From contig JAFWMD010000052.1 of the NCBI GenBank assembly GCA_017510725.1, forward strand, positions 1-40,069: a DNA stretch of 40,069 bases, in the 5' to 3' direction. Positions 23,646-32,104 of this stretch are shown piece after piece (position 1 is the stretch's first letter; each line of letters opens with the position of its first letter). Position numbers and translations under genes: made by a program. Below the pieces are notes generated by a model. That model ran no database searches. It was not told where the DNA came from and saw only the letters and a program-made list of their open reading frames with translations. The DNA comes from Mogibacterium sp. (GTDB taxonomy: Bacteria > Bacillota > Clostridia > Peptostreptococcales > Anaerovoracaceae).

Positions 23646-26600
23646 TCACTCCAAAACGTTTCCTGTATACTCTACAGCCAGCATTGTCAGGTCGTCGAAC
23701 TGCTCCGCACCTGCCGTGAATTCCGATACAGCTTTGCGTACATTTCTGAGCAGCTCTTCAACAGGAGCGTAGCTGTCTGCGTTCAAAGCATCGAGCATGC
23801 GGTCTGTGCCAAACAATTCATTTTTGACATTTGTAGCCTCAGGCACTCCATCTGTGTACACAAAGAGTTTTTCTCCAGGCTCCAGCTGCAGCTCATAGTC
23901 CTTGTATTTAACATCGTCCATTCCTCCGACGACGAATCCGTGTCTGTCTTTGATAAGCTCGAATTCTCCTCCGGCATGTCCGATCACCGGATACTCATGT
24001 CCGGCATTGGATGCCACGATCTTTCCTGTTGAAAGTTCAAGAACACCCAGCCATACTGTGACAAACATCTCCATCTGATTATTTTCACAGATCTCCTTAT
24101 TTACTTTTTCAAGCACCTCTGCAGGTGAATTATTTCCCGATGCAAAAGACTTGATAAGCACTTTTGAGTTCATCATGAACAGCGACGCAGGTATACCTTT
24201 TCCGCTTACATCCGCGATAACCAGACACAGATGGTCGTCATCGATCAGGAAGAAATCGTAGAAATCTCCTCCGACCTCTCTGGCAGGCTTCATCATGGCA
24301 AACAGTTCAAATTCGTTCTTCTCAGGGAACGGCGGGAATTCATGAGGCAGCACGCTTGTCTGGATCTGATTTGCCATGTGAAGATCGCTGGCGATACGCT
24401 CGCGCTCCGCCTTCTCACGATGCTTCTTTTCGATCTTTTTCATCTTATCGCGGACATATAACTGCAGCAGCGCAAGAGCACCGCCTCCAAATACAGCCAA
24501 TGCCATCACAAAGAACCACGGCTGCTCATAAAAGGCTTTTGCCTTCATGATCGTTGCAGTCATTGTTTTGCTGCTCCTGCCCAACGCATCCATTATCTGC
24601 ATATCGAATCTATAAGTACCGCCTTGCAGATTGGTGTAATATATCGGCCCCAGATCGCTGCGCTTGACAGTCGACGGCTTTCTTTCGAATCCTCTGAGCA
24701 TGAATGACACTGTTGGATCTGTCAGTGAGTAGTTGTAGACATATGCATAGACTGCCAGTTTTTTTGTTTTCGCAGGGAGCCTGAAGTATCCTTTCTCGTC
24801 CGGATATATGAATTTGCTGTCCGCTTTGACATAAGGGACCGACATTTTAAGCTCTTTGATGTTTTCCAGCGGTTCTTCAATATTCACCTTTACCACACCC
24901 GATCTGCCCGAGATGTAGAGGTCACCCTTCTCTGTCAGATAATTATACGGATTGCTTGTGACTATGCACGGTATCCCGTTGGCTATTCCGTAGTGAACAG
25001 GATCAGTAGCCTTATTTGCTATCAGGTCTTTAGCAGGTGCAACATAGATTCCATCACTGCTGAGTATCCACATGTCACCCTTGCTGTTTTTTACTATATC
25101 GAGATTGTCCGGGTACGGGAATTTGCTTATGGTTTTCACCTTGTAGTCTTCTGTCATGTAAGCAAGCGAGTTGCCTGTAACCAGCCAGAATATCTCATTT
25201 TCTTCGTCATACCTGATTCGCATTATAACGCCGGAATTCAGGCCGGCATTTCTGCCTATATTTCTTATGCCCTCGGCATTTATGACATATATGCCATCGC
25301 CGTTTGATCCGACCAGCACATCGCCATTTGGCGCTTCGCAGACATTGAGTGTCTCATTATTGGCTATGCCGTCATCCTTGTCATAGGAAGCAACAACCCT
25401 GTCGTCTTTTATGATGTTTAAACCGCCTGTGATCGCAACCAGCATCCTGCCGTCTTTTGTTTCATATACGCTCCGGATACCGTTTGACAGGAGTCCGTCT
25501 GCCTGGTCAAATATTGTAAGTTCTCCATGATCATAGCGAAGCAGACCCACCGATTTCCAGGTAGATATCCAAAGGCGGTCCCTGCTGTCGCGTATTACAG
25601 AGCGTATGCGGATACCATCAAGAAGTTCCAGCAGATCAGATGCGTTCTGATCTTCATTAAGAGGGCCTCCGTCTGCTTTTCTTACCGAAGTCAGCGGAAC
25701 GGATTCTACTACTCCTTTATCATCCGTAACTATAAGCCCGTTATCCGAACCCATGAACAGTTTTCCATCCAGCATGCATGTGGTATTTATGACTCTGTCT
25801 TCAAGTCCGTAGCGCGCAAAGACATTCATGAAACGATTAGCAACCAGTTTCATTACGCCCTGACGTGATGATGTAAACCACAGATTGCCCTCATAATCCA
25901 TCATCATATGGTCCACGGAATTGTTGAGCGGCAAATAGTCCAGTGAATGGAATCCGTCCTCAGCAATCGCGCCGATTCCGCCGCGTGAACATATCCAGAG
26001 ATAGTCGCCTGCCTGATTTATATCGTACACACCGATGAGTGGAGAAATGTCTATGTGCTCTGCCGTATTGAAACCGCTTTTCAGATTAACGTGAAAAACT
26101 CCTTCATCTTCAGTTCCGTAGTAAATCCATCCCGGCTTTTTGGGATCCGGATACATACATGTTATAGGATGCATGGTTTCGTCTTTCTCGTAATAGTCTG
26201 CAAGATTTCCGTCACGCAGGATGAACACATTTCCATCATGTGAAGTGACATAGACCAACCCGTTACTGTCGGAGACCATGCTTTCCACGTATACATCGTC
26301 GATCCTCTCATCTTTCAGATGTACCATCTCAAGATCAGACTTGAACAATGTGATTCCCGCTGTAGTTCCTACATAGACACAGCCGTCTTCATCGCCCTCA
26401 ATATCATTTACCTTGGATGACCCGAGGCCGTCTTTCTCATCCCAGAAACGGAACTTGCCGTTCTCCATGACGGCCACACCGTTATCATTAGTACCGATCC
26501 ATAGCCGGTCCTGTTTGTCGACATACAGGCTTGATATACAGTTGACTCCCTGTGTTGAATCCAAACGCTCAAAGGTATTGCCGTCATACTTCACAAGCCC

Positions 26601-26852
26601 GGCATAACATCCTATCCATATAAATCCTTCAGAAGTTTCGACGATAGCATTTGCTTCAGCAGCAGGAAGGCCATTGGTATTATCGTATACAACGGCAGAA
26701 TAATTATCATTGCTCCTGATCGGATCTACAGACGGCTCCACCGCATCAGCGGCTGCAGCTGTCCCTGTCACAAGAAGCAACACAAAAACCAGGCTCATTA
26801 CAAGCCACGCGCAACGCTTTATTCCTTTTGACAATTTGTATTTAAAACTCAT
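23646..26852 (-). CDS. Membrane sensor with beta-propeller ectodomain and PP2C/SpoIIE phosphatase output
   Basis: The 1068 residues contain a signal-anchor (about 14-34) and a long outside region of repeated blades (about 50-640). The blades carry two-component-propeller motifs such as GFIWIGCYAGLVKYDG and DRLWIGTNDNGV. A Y_Y_Y-like domain (about 680-765) is followed by a second span (about 772-794) and a charged helix (KMKKIEKKHREKAERE). The cytoplasmic end is a SpoIIE/RsbU-type PP2C phosphatase (about 819-1062) with metal-binding Asp in GGDFYDFF, IADVSGKG and EQFDDLTML. The ectodomain is the kind found in Bacteroidetes glycan sensors, but the output is a Ser/Thr phosphatase, which usually acts on an anti-anti-sigma factor. 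No such partner is encoded here. It heads the unit with kinase, membrane protein and glucanase, so a saccharide signal is likely. Confidence 0.9.
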   Translation of the reverse strand: MSFKYKLSKGIKRCAWLVMSLVFVLLLVTGTAAAADAVEPSVDPIRSNDNYSAVVYDNTNGLPAAEANAIVETSEGFIWIGCYAGLVKYDGNTFERLDSTQGVNCISSLYVDKQDRLWIGTNDNGVAVMENGKFRFWDEKDGLGSSKVNDIEGDEDGCVYVGTTAGITLFKSDLEMVHLKDERIDDVYVESMVSDSNGLVYVTSHDGNVFILRDGNLADYYEKDETMHPITCMYPDPKKPGWIYYGTEDEGVFHVNLKSGFNTAEHIDISPLIGVYDINQAGDYLWICSRGGIGAIAEDGFHSLDYLPLNNSVDHMMMDYEGNLWFTSSRQGVMKLVANRFMNVFARYGLEDRVINTTCMLDGKLFMGSDNGLIVTDDKGVVESVPLTSVRKADGGPLNEDQNASDLLELLDGIRIRSVIRDSRDRLWISTWKSVGLLRYDHGELTIFDQADGLLSNGIRSVYETKDGRMLVAITGGLNIIKDDRVVASYDKDDGIANNETLNVCEAPNGDVLVGSNGDGIYVINAEGIRNIGRNAGLNSGVIMRIRYDEENEIFWLVTGNSLAYMTEDYKVKTISKFPYPDNLDIVKNSKGDMWILSSDGIYVAPAKDLIANKATDPVHYGIANGIPCIVTSNPYNYLTEKGDLYISGRSGVVKVNIEEPLENIKELKMSVPYVKADSKFIYPDEKGYFRLPAKTKKLAVYAYVYNYSLTDPTVSFMLRGFERKPSTVKRSDLGPIYYTNLQGGTYRFDMQIMDALGRSSKTMTATIMKAKAFYEQPWFFVMALAVFGGGALALLQLYVRDKMKKIEKKHREKAERERIASDLHMANQIQTSVLPHEFPPFPEKNEFELFAMMKPAREVGGDFYDFFLIDDDHLCLVIADVSGKGIPASLFMMNSKVLIKSFASGNNSPAEVLEKVNKEICENNQMEMFVTVWLGVLELSTGKIVASNAGHEYPVIGHAGGEFELIKDRHGFVVGGMDDVKYKDYELQLEPGEKLFVYTDGVPEATNVKNELFGTDRMLDALNADSYAPVEELLRNVRKAVSEFTAGAEQFDDLTMLAVEYTGNVLE

Positions 26853-26937
26853 TTAAGGGCTTTCCTTATCTGAAACAGTTATTGTTTTTATACTCTGAAC
26901 TGCATGCCATCAGTCATGCCTATACATAGTTTATTAT

Positions 26938-26968
26938 ACTAAAAAAAATCCCTGCAGTATAGCAGAGA
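26938..26968 (-). terminator. Terminator after the MATE exporter gene
   Basis: A 7-bp stem (26949-26955 with 26962-26968; one U-G wobble on the minus strand) is followed on that strand by TTTTTTTT. It lies 31 bases after the MATE stop and insulates the sensor operon. The short region down to 26852 has AT-rich -10-like boxes but no convincing -35. Confidence 0.75.
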
Positions 26969-26999
26969 CACTTAGAGTGTTTACTGTTTTCCTCATCTG

Positions 27000-28394
27000 T
27001 TACCTTTTAGGGTTCAATTCGTTCAGGCTCCTGAAACTCAGTAGAACCATTGACACAGACATGATGAATGCCAAGGTGTCCGCTATAGGGCTGGCAGCAA
27101 GTACACCGTTTATCCCCATGAACTTCGGAAGTATAAGAAGAAGCGGGATCAGGAACAGCCCCTGTCTCGACAGTGACACCAGCAGGCCTTGTCTGTGATT
27201 GCCTGTTGCAGAGAAATAATTGATCGTTACAGGCTGGATGTTCTGGAAGAACACCAGCAGCATGTATATCTTAAGGTACTTTTCCGCAAACTCATAGTAA
27301 AGCTCAGAACCCGATCCGAAAATTGAGATTATCTGTCTCGGACATGTCTGGAGTGCTATAAAGAACAGAACTCCCACAGTAAAAGCCGCAGCAAAGGCTC
27401 TCCAGTATGCGCCTTTTACCCGGTCATATTTTTTTGCACCAAGATTGAACCCCCAGATCGGCTGACATCCCTGCGCAAGTCCCACGGCAAACGATACCAT
27501 TATCATGTTGGTCTTCTGAGCTATGCCCGCCACAGCCAGCGGAATATCCGGTCCATATACAGATGATGCGCCATATGATGACAGCACATTGTTAAGCACT
27601 ATTGCCGTACACATCATGAGCATGTGGTTGCAGAAATTTGGGATGCCTGCAGACATACTCCTTTTTAGATGCGGCAGGCTTACCTTCATATCTCCCGGTC
27701 TTATGTCGAAAGCTCTGAACTTCGGCAGATAAAGGACTGCAAGCAGGCAGCTGAAGATCTGCGAGACCGAAGTTGCAATAGCAGCTCCTACCAGTCCCAT
27801 TCCCAGCGGAAACATGAACAGCCAGTCCAGGAACACGTTCAGCAAGGCGCCTGAAACAGTGCAGATCATCGAGTAATTCGGACTTCCATCAGCTCTTATA
27901 ATGGTTGATGCCGTATGGGAAAACATATGGAACGGAAGTCCTATGGTAGTGATGGAAAGATAAGATACCGCGTAGTCATAAACCATCCCGTCCGGATCAG
28001 CTCCGCATATTGCAACGACTTTGAACCTTAACAAAAATAGCAGTATACCCGTGACCAGACCGGCAATGATAACTCCGGTAAGTCCCGTATGCACATACTT
28101 TCTCGCTTCATCAAGTTCATCCGCGCCCTGGCTGATGCTGAAATTTGCAGCTGTTCCTATGCCGAAAAGCATGCTGAGCCCGGTCGTCAGCGTTACGGTC
28201 GGAAAGACCACGTTGGTGGCGGCGTTTCCGAGCATGCCAACCACATGGCCAATGAATATCTGGTCAGTAACGTTATAGGCCGCTCCGATGAGCATGCTTA
28301 TGATAGCCGGGATGGAAAACCTGGCTATCAGGGGAGCAAGCGGAGCATTGCCCAGCGGATTGTCTGCTGCATATGCATAAGAGCCCTGTTTCAT
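27000..28394 (-). CDS. MATE-family efflux transporter
   Basis: The 464-residue protein has twelve predicted spans in two halves. It opens with the MATE-typical NPLGNAPLAPLIARFSIPAIISML, followed by AAYNVTDQIFIGH; the second half has QGCQPIWGFNLGAKKYDRVK. Such exporters use a Na+ or proton gradient to expel cationic drugs or metabolites. No Shine-Dalgarno sequence precedes the ATG, and a -10-like TAAAAT ends only 6 bases before it, so the message may be leaderless. It is flanked by a terminator on each side and is probably transcribed alone. The substrate is unknown. Confidence 0.9.
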   Translation of the reverse strand: MKQGSYAYAADNPLGNAPLAPLIARFSIPAIISMLIGAAYNVTDQIFIGHVVGMLGNAATNVVFPTVTLTTGLSMLFGIGTAANFSISQGADELDEARKYVHTGLTGVIIAGLVTGILLFLLRFKVVAICGADPDGMVYDYAVSYLSITTIGLPFHMFSHTASTIIRADGSPNYSMICTVSGALLNVFLDWLFMFPLGMGLVGAAIATSVSQIFSCLLAVLYLPKFRAFDIRPGDMKVSLPHLKRSMSAGIPNFCNHMLMMCTAIVLNNVLSSYGASSVYGPDIPLAVAGIAQKTNMIMVSFAVGLAQGCQPIWGFNLGAKKYDRVKGAYWRAFAAAFTVGVLFFIALQTCPRQIISIFGSGSELYYEFAEKYLKIYMLLVFFQNIQPVTINYFSATGNHRQGLLVSLSRQGLFLIPLLLILPKFMGINGVLAASPIADTLAFIMSVSMVLLSFRSLNELNPKR

Positions 28395-28400
28395 GCTTTG

Positions 28401-28409
28401 ATTTTACCA
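28401..28409 (-). promoter_or_regulatory. Extended -10 promoter for a leaderless MATE message
   Basis: The minus strand reads TGGTAAAAT (28409-28401), an extended -10, ending 6 bases before the ATG at 28394. A start 7 bases downstream would coincide with the A of ATG. No proper -35 is present because the upstream DNA is the T-run of the preceding terminator. Confidence 0.4.
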
Positions 28410-28423
28410 CAAACTGACAGGAC

Positions 28424-28455
28424 AAAAAAAGAAGCATATGCCGTGCATATGCTTC
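28424..28455 (-). terminator. Terminator after the GPH/MelB-type symporter gene
   Basis: A perfect 11-bp stem (GAAGCATATGC at 28431-28441, GCATATGCTTC at 28445-28455, loop CGT) is followed on the minus strand by TTTTTTT. It lies 24 bases after the symporter stop. Confidence 0.88.
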
Positions 28456-28479
28456 TCGTATTACATTATTGTCAGGGAC

Positions 28480-29838
28480 CTATTCCTCTCCCTTTATCTC
28501 CCTGATTTTTGCCAGGATCATCTTCTCATTATACAGGAAGAAGAGGCAGGCACCGGTGACGCATGTGACGAATGCCACAGCTGCAGTCGCTCTGTAGCTT
28601 CCAGGTGTGCCCGAGACCGTGATGGATGTGAACACTACCATCGCAATGGCCTGCCCCATCTTGAAAGCGAATGTACGTGCTGCGAAGAACATTCCGCTGC
28701 GGTCCTCCCCTGTCTCGAGGCGGCTGAGTTCAGCTACATCTGCAACGCAGGCCTGCGGCAGGATGCCCAGAATAGCCATAGGCACGGATGCACAGACAGC
28801 AACGATAAATCCCCAGTACAGACCTTTTCCGCAAATGAAAGTGATAAGGAAAACCAGTGCATAACCGAAGAATCCAGTGATGATCATTTTCTTCTTTCCG
28901 ATCTTTGGCGCCAGCTTGTTGACGATTGGATACTGGCATACACTGAGGAAAGTCATGGTTGCCGTCAGCACGAAAGTCCATGTGTCCTCTATCCCCATCA
29001 GCTTTGTCTCATAGAAAGCAAGTCCGGTCTGGAACAGCGTCAGTGCAAAGAAGTAGATCACATCGCTGTAGACGAAGCGTCTGAACTGCCTGTTCTGGAA
29101 AGTCTTGAGAAGCGATGAGAATGCCTTTGTCTCACTAGGCTTGGCCTCAAGATAGTCGCGCTCCTTGATGTACAGAGAAGGTACGAGCATGGCTATGCAC
29201 GCGAGTGTTGCCATGATTGCGACAGCCATCCTTACAGAACCTTCAAGCCCGAAAGATCCCTGAAGAGCTCCGGCAACGTTAGGCAGCATGAATGAGATTG
29301 ACTGACCCGCTATGAACGTGAATGAAATATATGTTGATACATTTATGCGGTGTTCCTGCGTGTCGCCAAGCTCTGCTATCAGAGCGTTGTATGGTGTGCA
29401 GAATATCGTCATGAACAGATAGAACGTTATCAGCAGGGCAAAAAGAATCACATCATTGATAACTATGCTGCCCGTCTGAGGCAGTGTGAACAGTCCGATA
29501 GTGATGAGAGCGAAAGGTATCGCAATAGTACGCATGAATGGTATGCGGCGGCCGCCCTTGTATTTTGCACGGTCAGACCATCCGGCAATCAGAGGATCCG
29601 TGATGGCATCGAACACACGGCCTACAGCCAGTACAAGTCCGAATAACGTAAGCTTGAATACGATCGGATGCTGGGTTATTCCCGAAGCAAATATACCTGT
29701 GAGCGGGTTCTGCTCATCAGGTGTACCTGTATAGTAATAAACCATCCAGTTAGCAACTATTCCCGAAAGCAGGCTCCAGCCAAACTGTCCGACAGCGAAT
29801 ATCCACAGCAGTTTGTTGGTGATAGGTTTCTTCTGCAT
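28480..29838 (-). CDS. GPH/MelB-type sugar:cation symporter (MFS)
   Basis: The start is the ATG at 29838 (MQKKPITNKLL), with AAGGAG upstream; the frame to 29862 adds 8 residues without a site. The 452-residue product has twelve spans and the GPH-family hallmarks RVFDAITDPLIAGWSDR and KGGRRIPFM in the first half, a cation- and sugar-binding region in MelB. It also has PYNALIAELGDTQEHR. It probably imports a glycoside or sugar acid with Na+ or H+. Unusually, no hydrolase lies beside it. Its own promoter candidate (29911-29940) and terminator suggest a single-gene unit. Confidence 0.88.
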   Translation of the reverse strand: MQKKPITNKLLWIFAVGQFGWSLLSGIVANWMVYYYTGTPDEQNPLTGIFASGITQHPIVFKLTLFGLVLAVGRVFDAITDPLIAGWSDRAKYKGGRRIPFMRTIAIPFALITIGLFTLPQTGSIVINDVILFALLITFYLFMTIFCTPYNALIAELGDTQEHRINVSTYISFTFIAGQSISFMLPNVAGALQGSFGLEGSVRMAVAIMATLACIAMLVPSLYIKERDYLEAKPSETKAFSSLLKTFQNRQFRRFVYSDVIYFFALTLFQTGLAFYETKLMGIEDTWTFVLTATMTFLSVCQYPIVNKLAPKIGKKKMIITGFFGYALVFLITFICGKGLYWGFIVAVCASVPMAILGILPQACVADVAELSRLETGEDRSGMFFAARTFAFKMGQAIAMVVFTSITVSGTPGSYRATAAVAFVTCVTGACLFFLYNEKMILAKIREIKGEE

Positions 29839-29910
29839 GTTGTTTCTCCTTGTTTCAAACAAAAAAACTGAAGAGAGCAGTTTGTCAACTGTCCCTCCCT
29901 TCCCCGGTAC

Positions 29911-29940
29911 ATTGTAGCATGTACTGCGGGCATATTGAAA
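29911..29940 (-). promoter_or_regulatory. Promoter candidate for the GPH/MelB-type symporter
   Basis: On the minus strand TTTCAA (29940-29935), an 18-base spacer and TACAAT (29916-29911). A TTGACA-type box (29888-29883) also lies downstream but has no matching -10. Confidence 0.5.
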
Positions 29941-29972
29941 CTCTTTTTTATCAGCGGGTTTCCCTTTTCCGC

Positions 29973-30677
29973 TTACTTCAGCGGAGCTCCTGCAAAGCTG
30001 ACAGCTGCTCTTGCGAGAACATCTGTCGGATCCACGGCTGGAATACCCGTGTCACCGATAATGTCGAAAGCCATCGGCAGTTCAGTACATCCAAGGATCA
30101 GAACTTCCGCCCCTTTTTCCTTCATTTCGGATATTACTCCATCGATATCAAGGTCAGAAAAATCCATCTTTCCTGCCTTTACATGATCGTATATGAGGCT
30201 CATTATGATCCCCTGCTTTTCTGAAGAAGGATAAACCGGCTCAATACCTTCTTCTTCCAGTGCTTTTCCGTATACCCCGCTCTGACAGGTACCGTCTGTC
30301 GCAAGTACACCGGCCTTCTTCACTCCCTTTTTCAGCAAGAGTTGAGCGGTCAGTCTCGGCATATGAAGTACAGGTATATTTATTCCTTCACAAACACTGT
30401 CATAGAAGTAGTGTGCGGTATTGCAAGCCATGATGAGAACATCGGCGCCAGCTTCTTCAAGCCTTTTTGCACTTTTCTTCATCTCCGGCCTTGGATCTGC
30501 TCCGCCATGCAGTATCGCAGCGGTCCTGTCTGCTATCCTCGTATTGCAGTCTATCAGAACGGGAATATTATCCTGATCGCAGGATGCAACAGTATTATTA
30601 AGTATCTTTTCGGCCAGATCGTAGGTGGCCAGAGGCCCCATGCCTCCGATTATCCCTATTGTTTTAAAGCTGTTCAT
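29973..30677 (-). CDS. Aspartate/glutamate racemase family protein, both catalytic cysteines present
   Basis: The 234-residue product begins TIGIIGGMGPLATYDL, the family's substrate-binding start. It has both catalytic Cys, C85 in MACNTAHYF and C197 in LGCTELP. The two act as opposite acid and base, so this copy can racemise an acidic amino acid in both directions without cofactor. DCNTRIADRTAAIL is typical of the aspartate-racemase group rather than of the cell-wall glutamate racemase MurI. It lies 28 bases after the TauE/SafE-type permease gene, with a moderate AAAGAGTG site. A paralog with altered catalytic residues lies at 33428-34153. Aspartate as substrate is likely but not proven. Confidence 0.85.
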   Translation of the reverse strand: MNSFKTIGIIGGMGPLATYDLAEKILNNTVASCDQDNIPVLIDCNTRIADRTAAILHGGADPRPEMKKSAKRLEEAGADVLIMACNTAHYFYDSVCEGINIPVLHMPRLTAQLLLKKGVKKAGVLATDGTCQSGVYGKALEEEGIEPVYPSSEKQGIIMSLIYDHVKAGKMDFSDLDIDGVISEMKEKGAEVLILGCTELPMAFDIIGDTGIPAVDPTDVLARAAVSFAGAPLK

Positions 30678-30705
30678 TTCAAATCACTCTTTCTGTGATG
30701 CCGGA

Positions 30706-31461
30706 TCACAGGATCTCCGTCAGTATTCTGATGAAAAAGATGACAAGCACAGTAAGCATAAGCGGCCTGACTGCCTTGGCACCCTTCTTTTCGAAGAATG
30801 TTACGCCGATGTAGTTGCCGATAATGCCGAACAGGCCCCCGAATAAACCCAGCAGTATTATCACCTTACCATTCATCAGATAGACCGCAAGTGACGACAG
30901 GTTTGTCGTAAGATTGATGGACTTTGCCACTCCGTTCGCTTCTCCGAGTCTGAAGTGTGCAAAGGCTGTGAGAAGCAGTATCAGGAACGTTCCCGTACCA
31001 GGCCCGTAGAATCCGTCATAAACTCCTATCAGAAGCGCTACCAATGCTGAACGTATAACGGTCTGGCGGTTGCTCAAAGGCTCTTTTTCGTCCATCTTTT
31101 TATTACGCATGACATACAGCGCCGTCAGCGGGATTATTACAAGCATGATCCTTTTGAAGAGCTCCGCATCCACCATCAGTGCGAGATTCGCACCTGCAGA
31201 TGATCCTATAATGGCCATCAGAATGCACAAAGCAGCTCTCCGCCACGGGATGTATCCAAGCCTTGCAAGCCTGTATGTTGAGACAGTGGTTCCCATGCCC
31301 GAACTCAGCTTGTTGGTAGCAATCGCGTTGTGAACAGGCACGCCTGCAATCATATAAGCGGGCAGCGAGATAAGCCCTCCGCCGCCCGCAACTGCGTCAA
31401 CGAACCCTCCGAGAAATGTCAGAGGGCATACTATTAAGAAAGTCCAGATACTCAATTCCAT
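30706..31461 (-). CDS. TauE/SafE-family (TSUP) membrane permease
   Basis: The 251-residue protein has about eight spans in two repeats. The first repeat carries FLGGFVDAVAGGGGLISLPAYM and the second GVYDGFYGPGTGTFLILLL, the classic signatures of the TSUP/DUF81 family. ATNKLSSGMGT is also conserved. Members transport sulfite, sulfonates, sulfoacetate or small organic anions. It is 34 bases after bioY, with a weak ribosome binding site, and 28 bases before the first racemase gene. An organic anion linked to the amino-acid module, such as a sulfo-analog of aspartate, is conceivable but purely speculative. Confidence 0.88.
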   Translation of the reverse strand: MELSIWTFLIVCPLTFLGGFVDAVAGGGGLISLPAYMIAGVPVHNAIATNKLSSGMGTTVSTYRLARLGYIPWRRAALCILMAIIGSSAGANLALMVDAELFKRIMLVIIPLTALYVMRNKKMDEKEPLSNRQTVIRSALVALLIGVYDGFYGPGTGTFLILLLTAFAHFRLGEANGVAKSINLTTNLSSLAVYLMNGKVIILLGLFGGLFGIIGNYIGVTFFEKKGAKAVRPLMLTVLVIFFIRILTEIL

Positions 31462-31495
31462 ACTGGTATTTATCCCCTAGTCCTTTGTAACCCGT

Positions 31496-32071
31496 TCATC
31501 CGATTATAAGCGGTCTTATTCTTCTCGTCATAACCGCTGCCAGCAGTATTTTCAGTGCGTCCGGAATAATATACGGGAACACACACCATGAAAGAGCCGT
31601 TATCAGTCCGATGCTTCCGCTGTCCCTTGCATAGACGATCATAAACCATGCTGTACCGAAAGCATAGCAGACCAGCAGGCCTGCGATCATCGATACAACC
31701 AGTGCTTTCAGGCTCCTGCCCAGAAGACGTTCCATAAGCCACATCAGAAGTGCGGAAAAGACAAATCCGATTATATAACCTCCGGTGGCGCCAAACAGAT
31801 GGCCAATACCGCCTGTAAACCCTGAAAAAACAGGAAGCCCTGCCGCACCAAGCAGCAGATAAATGACTACCGCGAGTGTTCCGTTCCTGCCGCCCAGCAG
31901 ACCTACAGCGAGAAATACTCCGAAGGTCTGCATAGTGAACGGTACGGCTGCAGGGATGGATATCCATGAGCACACAGCCATGACCGCGGCACAAACCGCG
32001 ATCATGGCAGCATCTTTAGTCTGAAGGCCTTCATGGCCTGCCTTGGTTTTCACTTCAGTATAATTTGACAA
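31496..32071 (-). CDS. bioY: Biotin transporter BioY (ECF S component)
   Basis: The frame starts with TTG at 32071, 8 or so bases after AAGAAGG, giving 191 residues. BioY features are the VCSWISIPAAVPFTMQTFGVFLA loop after the first span, YLLLGAAGLPVFSGFTGGIGHLFGATGGY in the middle, and FPYIIPDALKILLAAVMTRRI at the end. BioY binds biotin in the membrane, alone or with an ECF module. It lies 33 bases after the symporter gene and within the same strand block as the biotin-dependent decarboxylase, which needs biotin on its carrier. A biotin-protein ligase is not in the window. I saw no convincing BirA operator upstream. Confidence 0.92.
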   Translation of the reverse strand: MSNYTEVKTKAGHEGLQTKDAAMIAVCAAVMAVCSWISIPAAVPFTMQTFGVFLAVGLLGGRNGTLAVVIYLLLGAAGLPVFSGFTGGIGHLFGATGGYIIGFVFSALLMWLMERLLGRSLKALVVSMIAGLLVCYAFGTAWFMIVYARDSGSIGLITALSWCVFPYIIPDALKILLAAVMTRRIRPLIIG

Positions 32072-32104
32072 TTAATTTACCTTCTTAAACTAACTAATTT
32101 ATTG

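Noticed and set aside
26853-26940. Promoter for the sensor phosphatase operon
   Set aside because: TATAAA and TATAAT boxes occur on the minus strand, with a GGCATG direct repeat nearby, but no -35 lies at a usable spacing; a promoter must exist here but I cannot place it.
29941-29972. Hairpin AGCGG/CCGCT after the first racemase gene as a terminator
   Set aside because: Only 5 bp, and on the minus strand it is followed by A-rich, not U-rich, sequence.
31470-31994. 174-codon minus-strand frame overlapping bioY
   Set aside because: The other frame encodes an unmistakable BioY; this one is Arg/Ser/Cys-rich without any recognisable pattern.
32072-32104. Possible BirA operator upstream of bioY (AATTAGTTA and TAAATTAATT on the minus strand)
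   Set aside because: The two halves match imperfectly and the site would cover the ribosome binding site rather than a promoter; AT-richness alone explains it.
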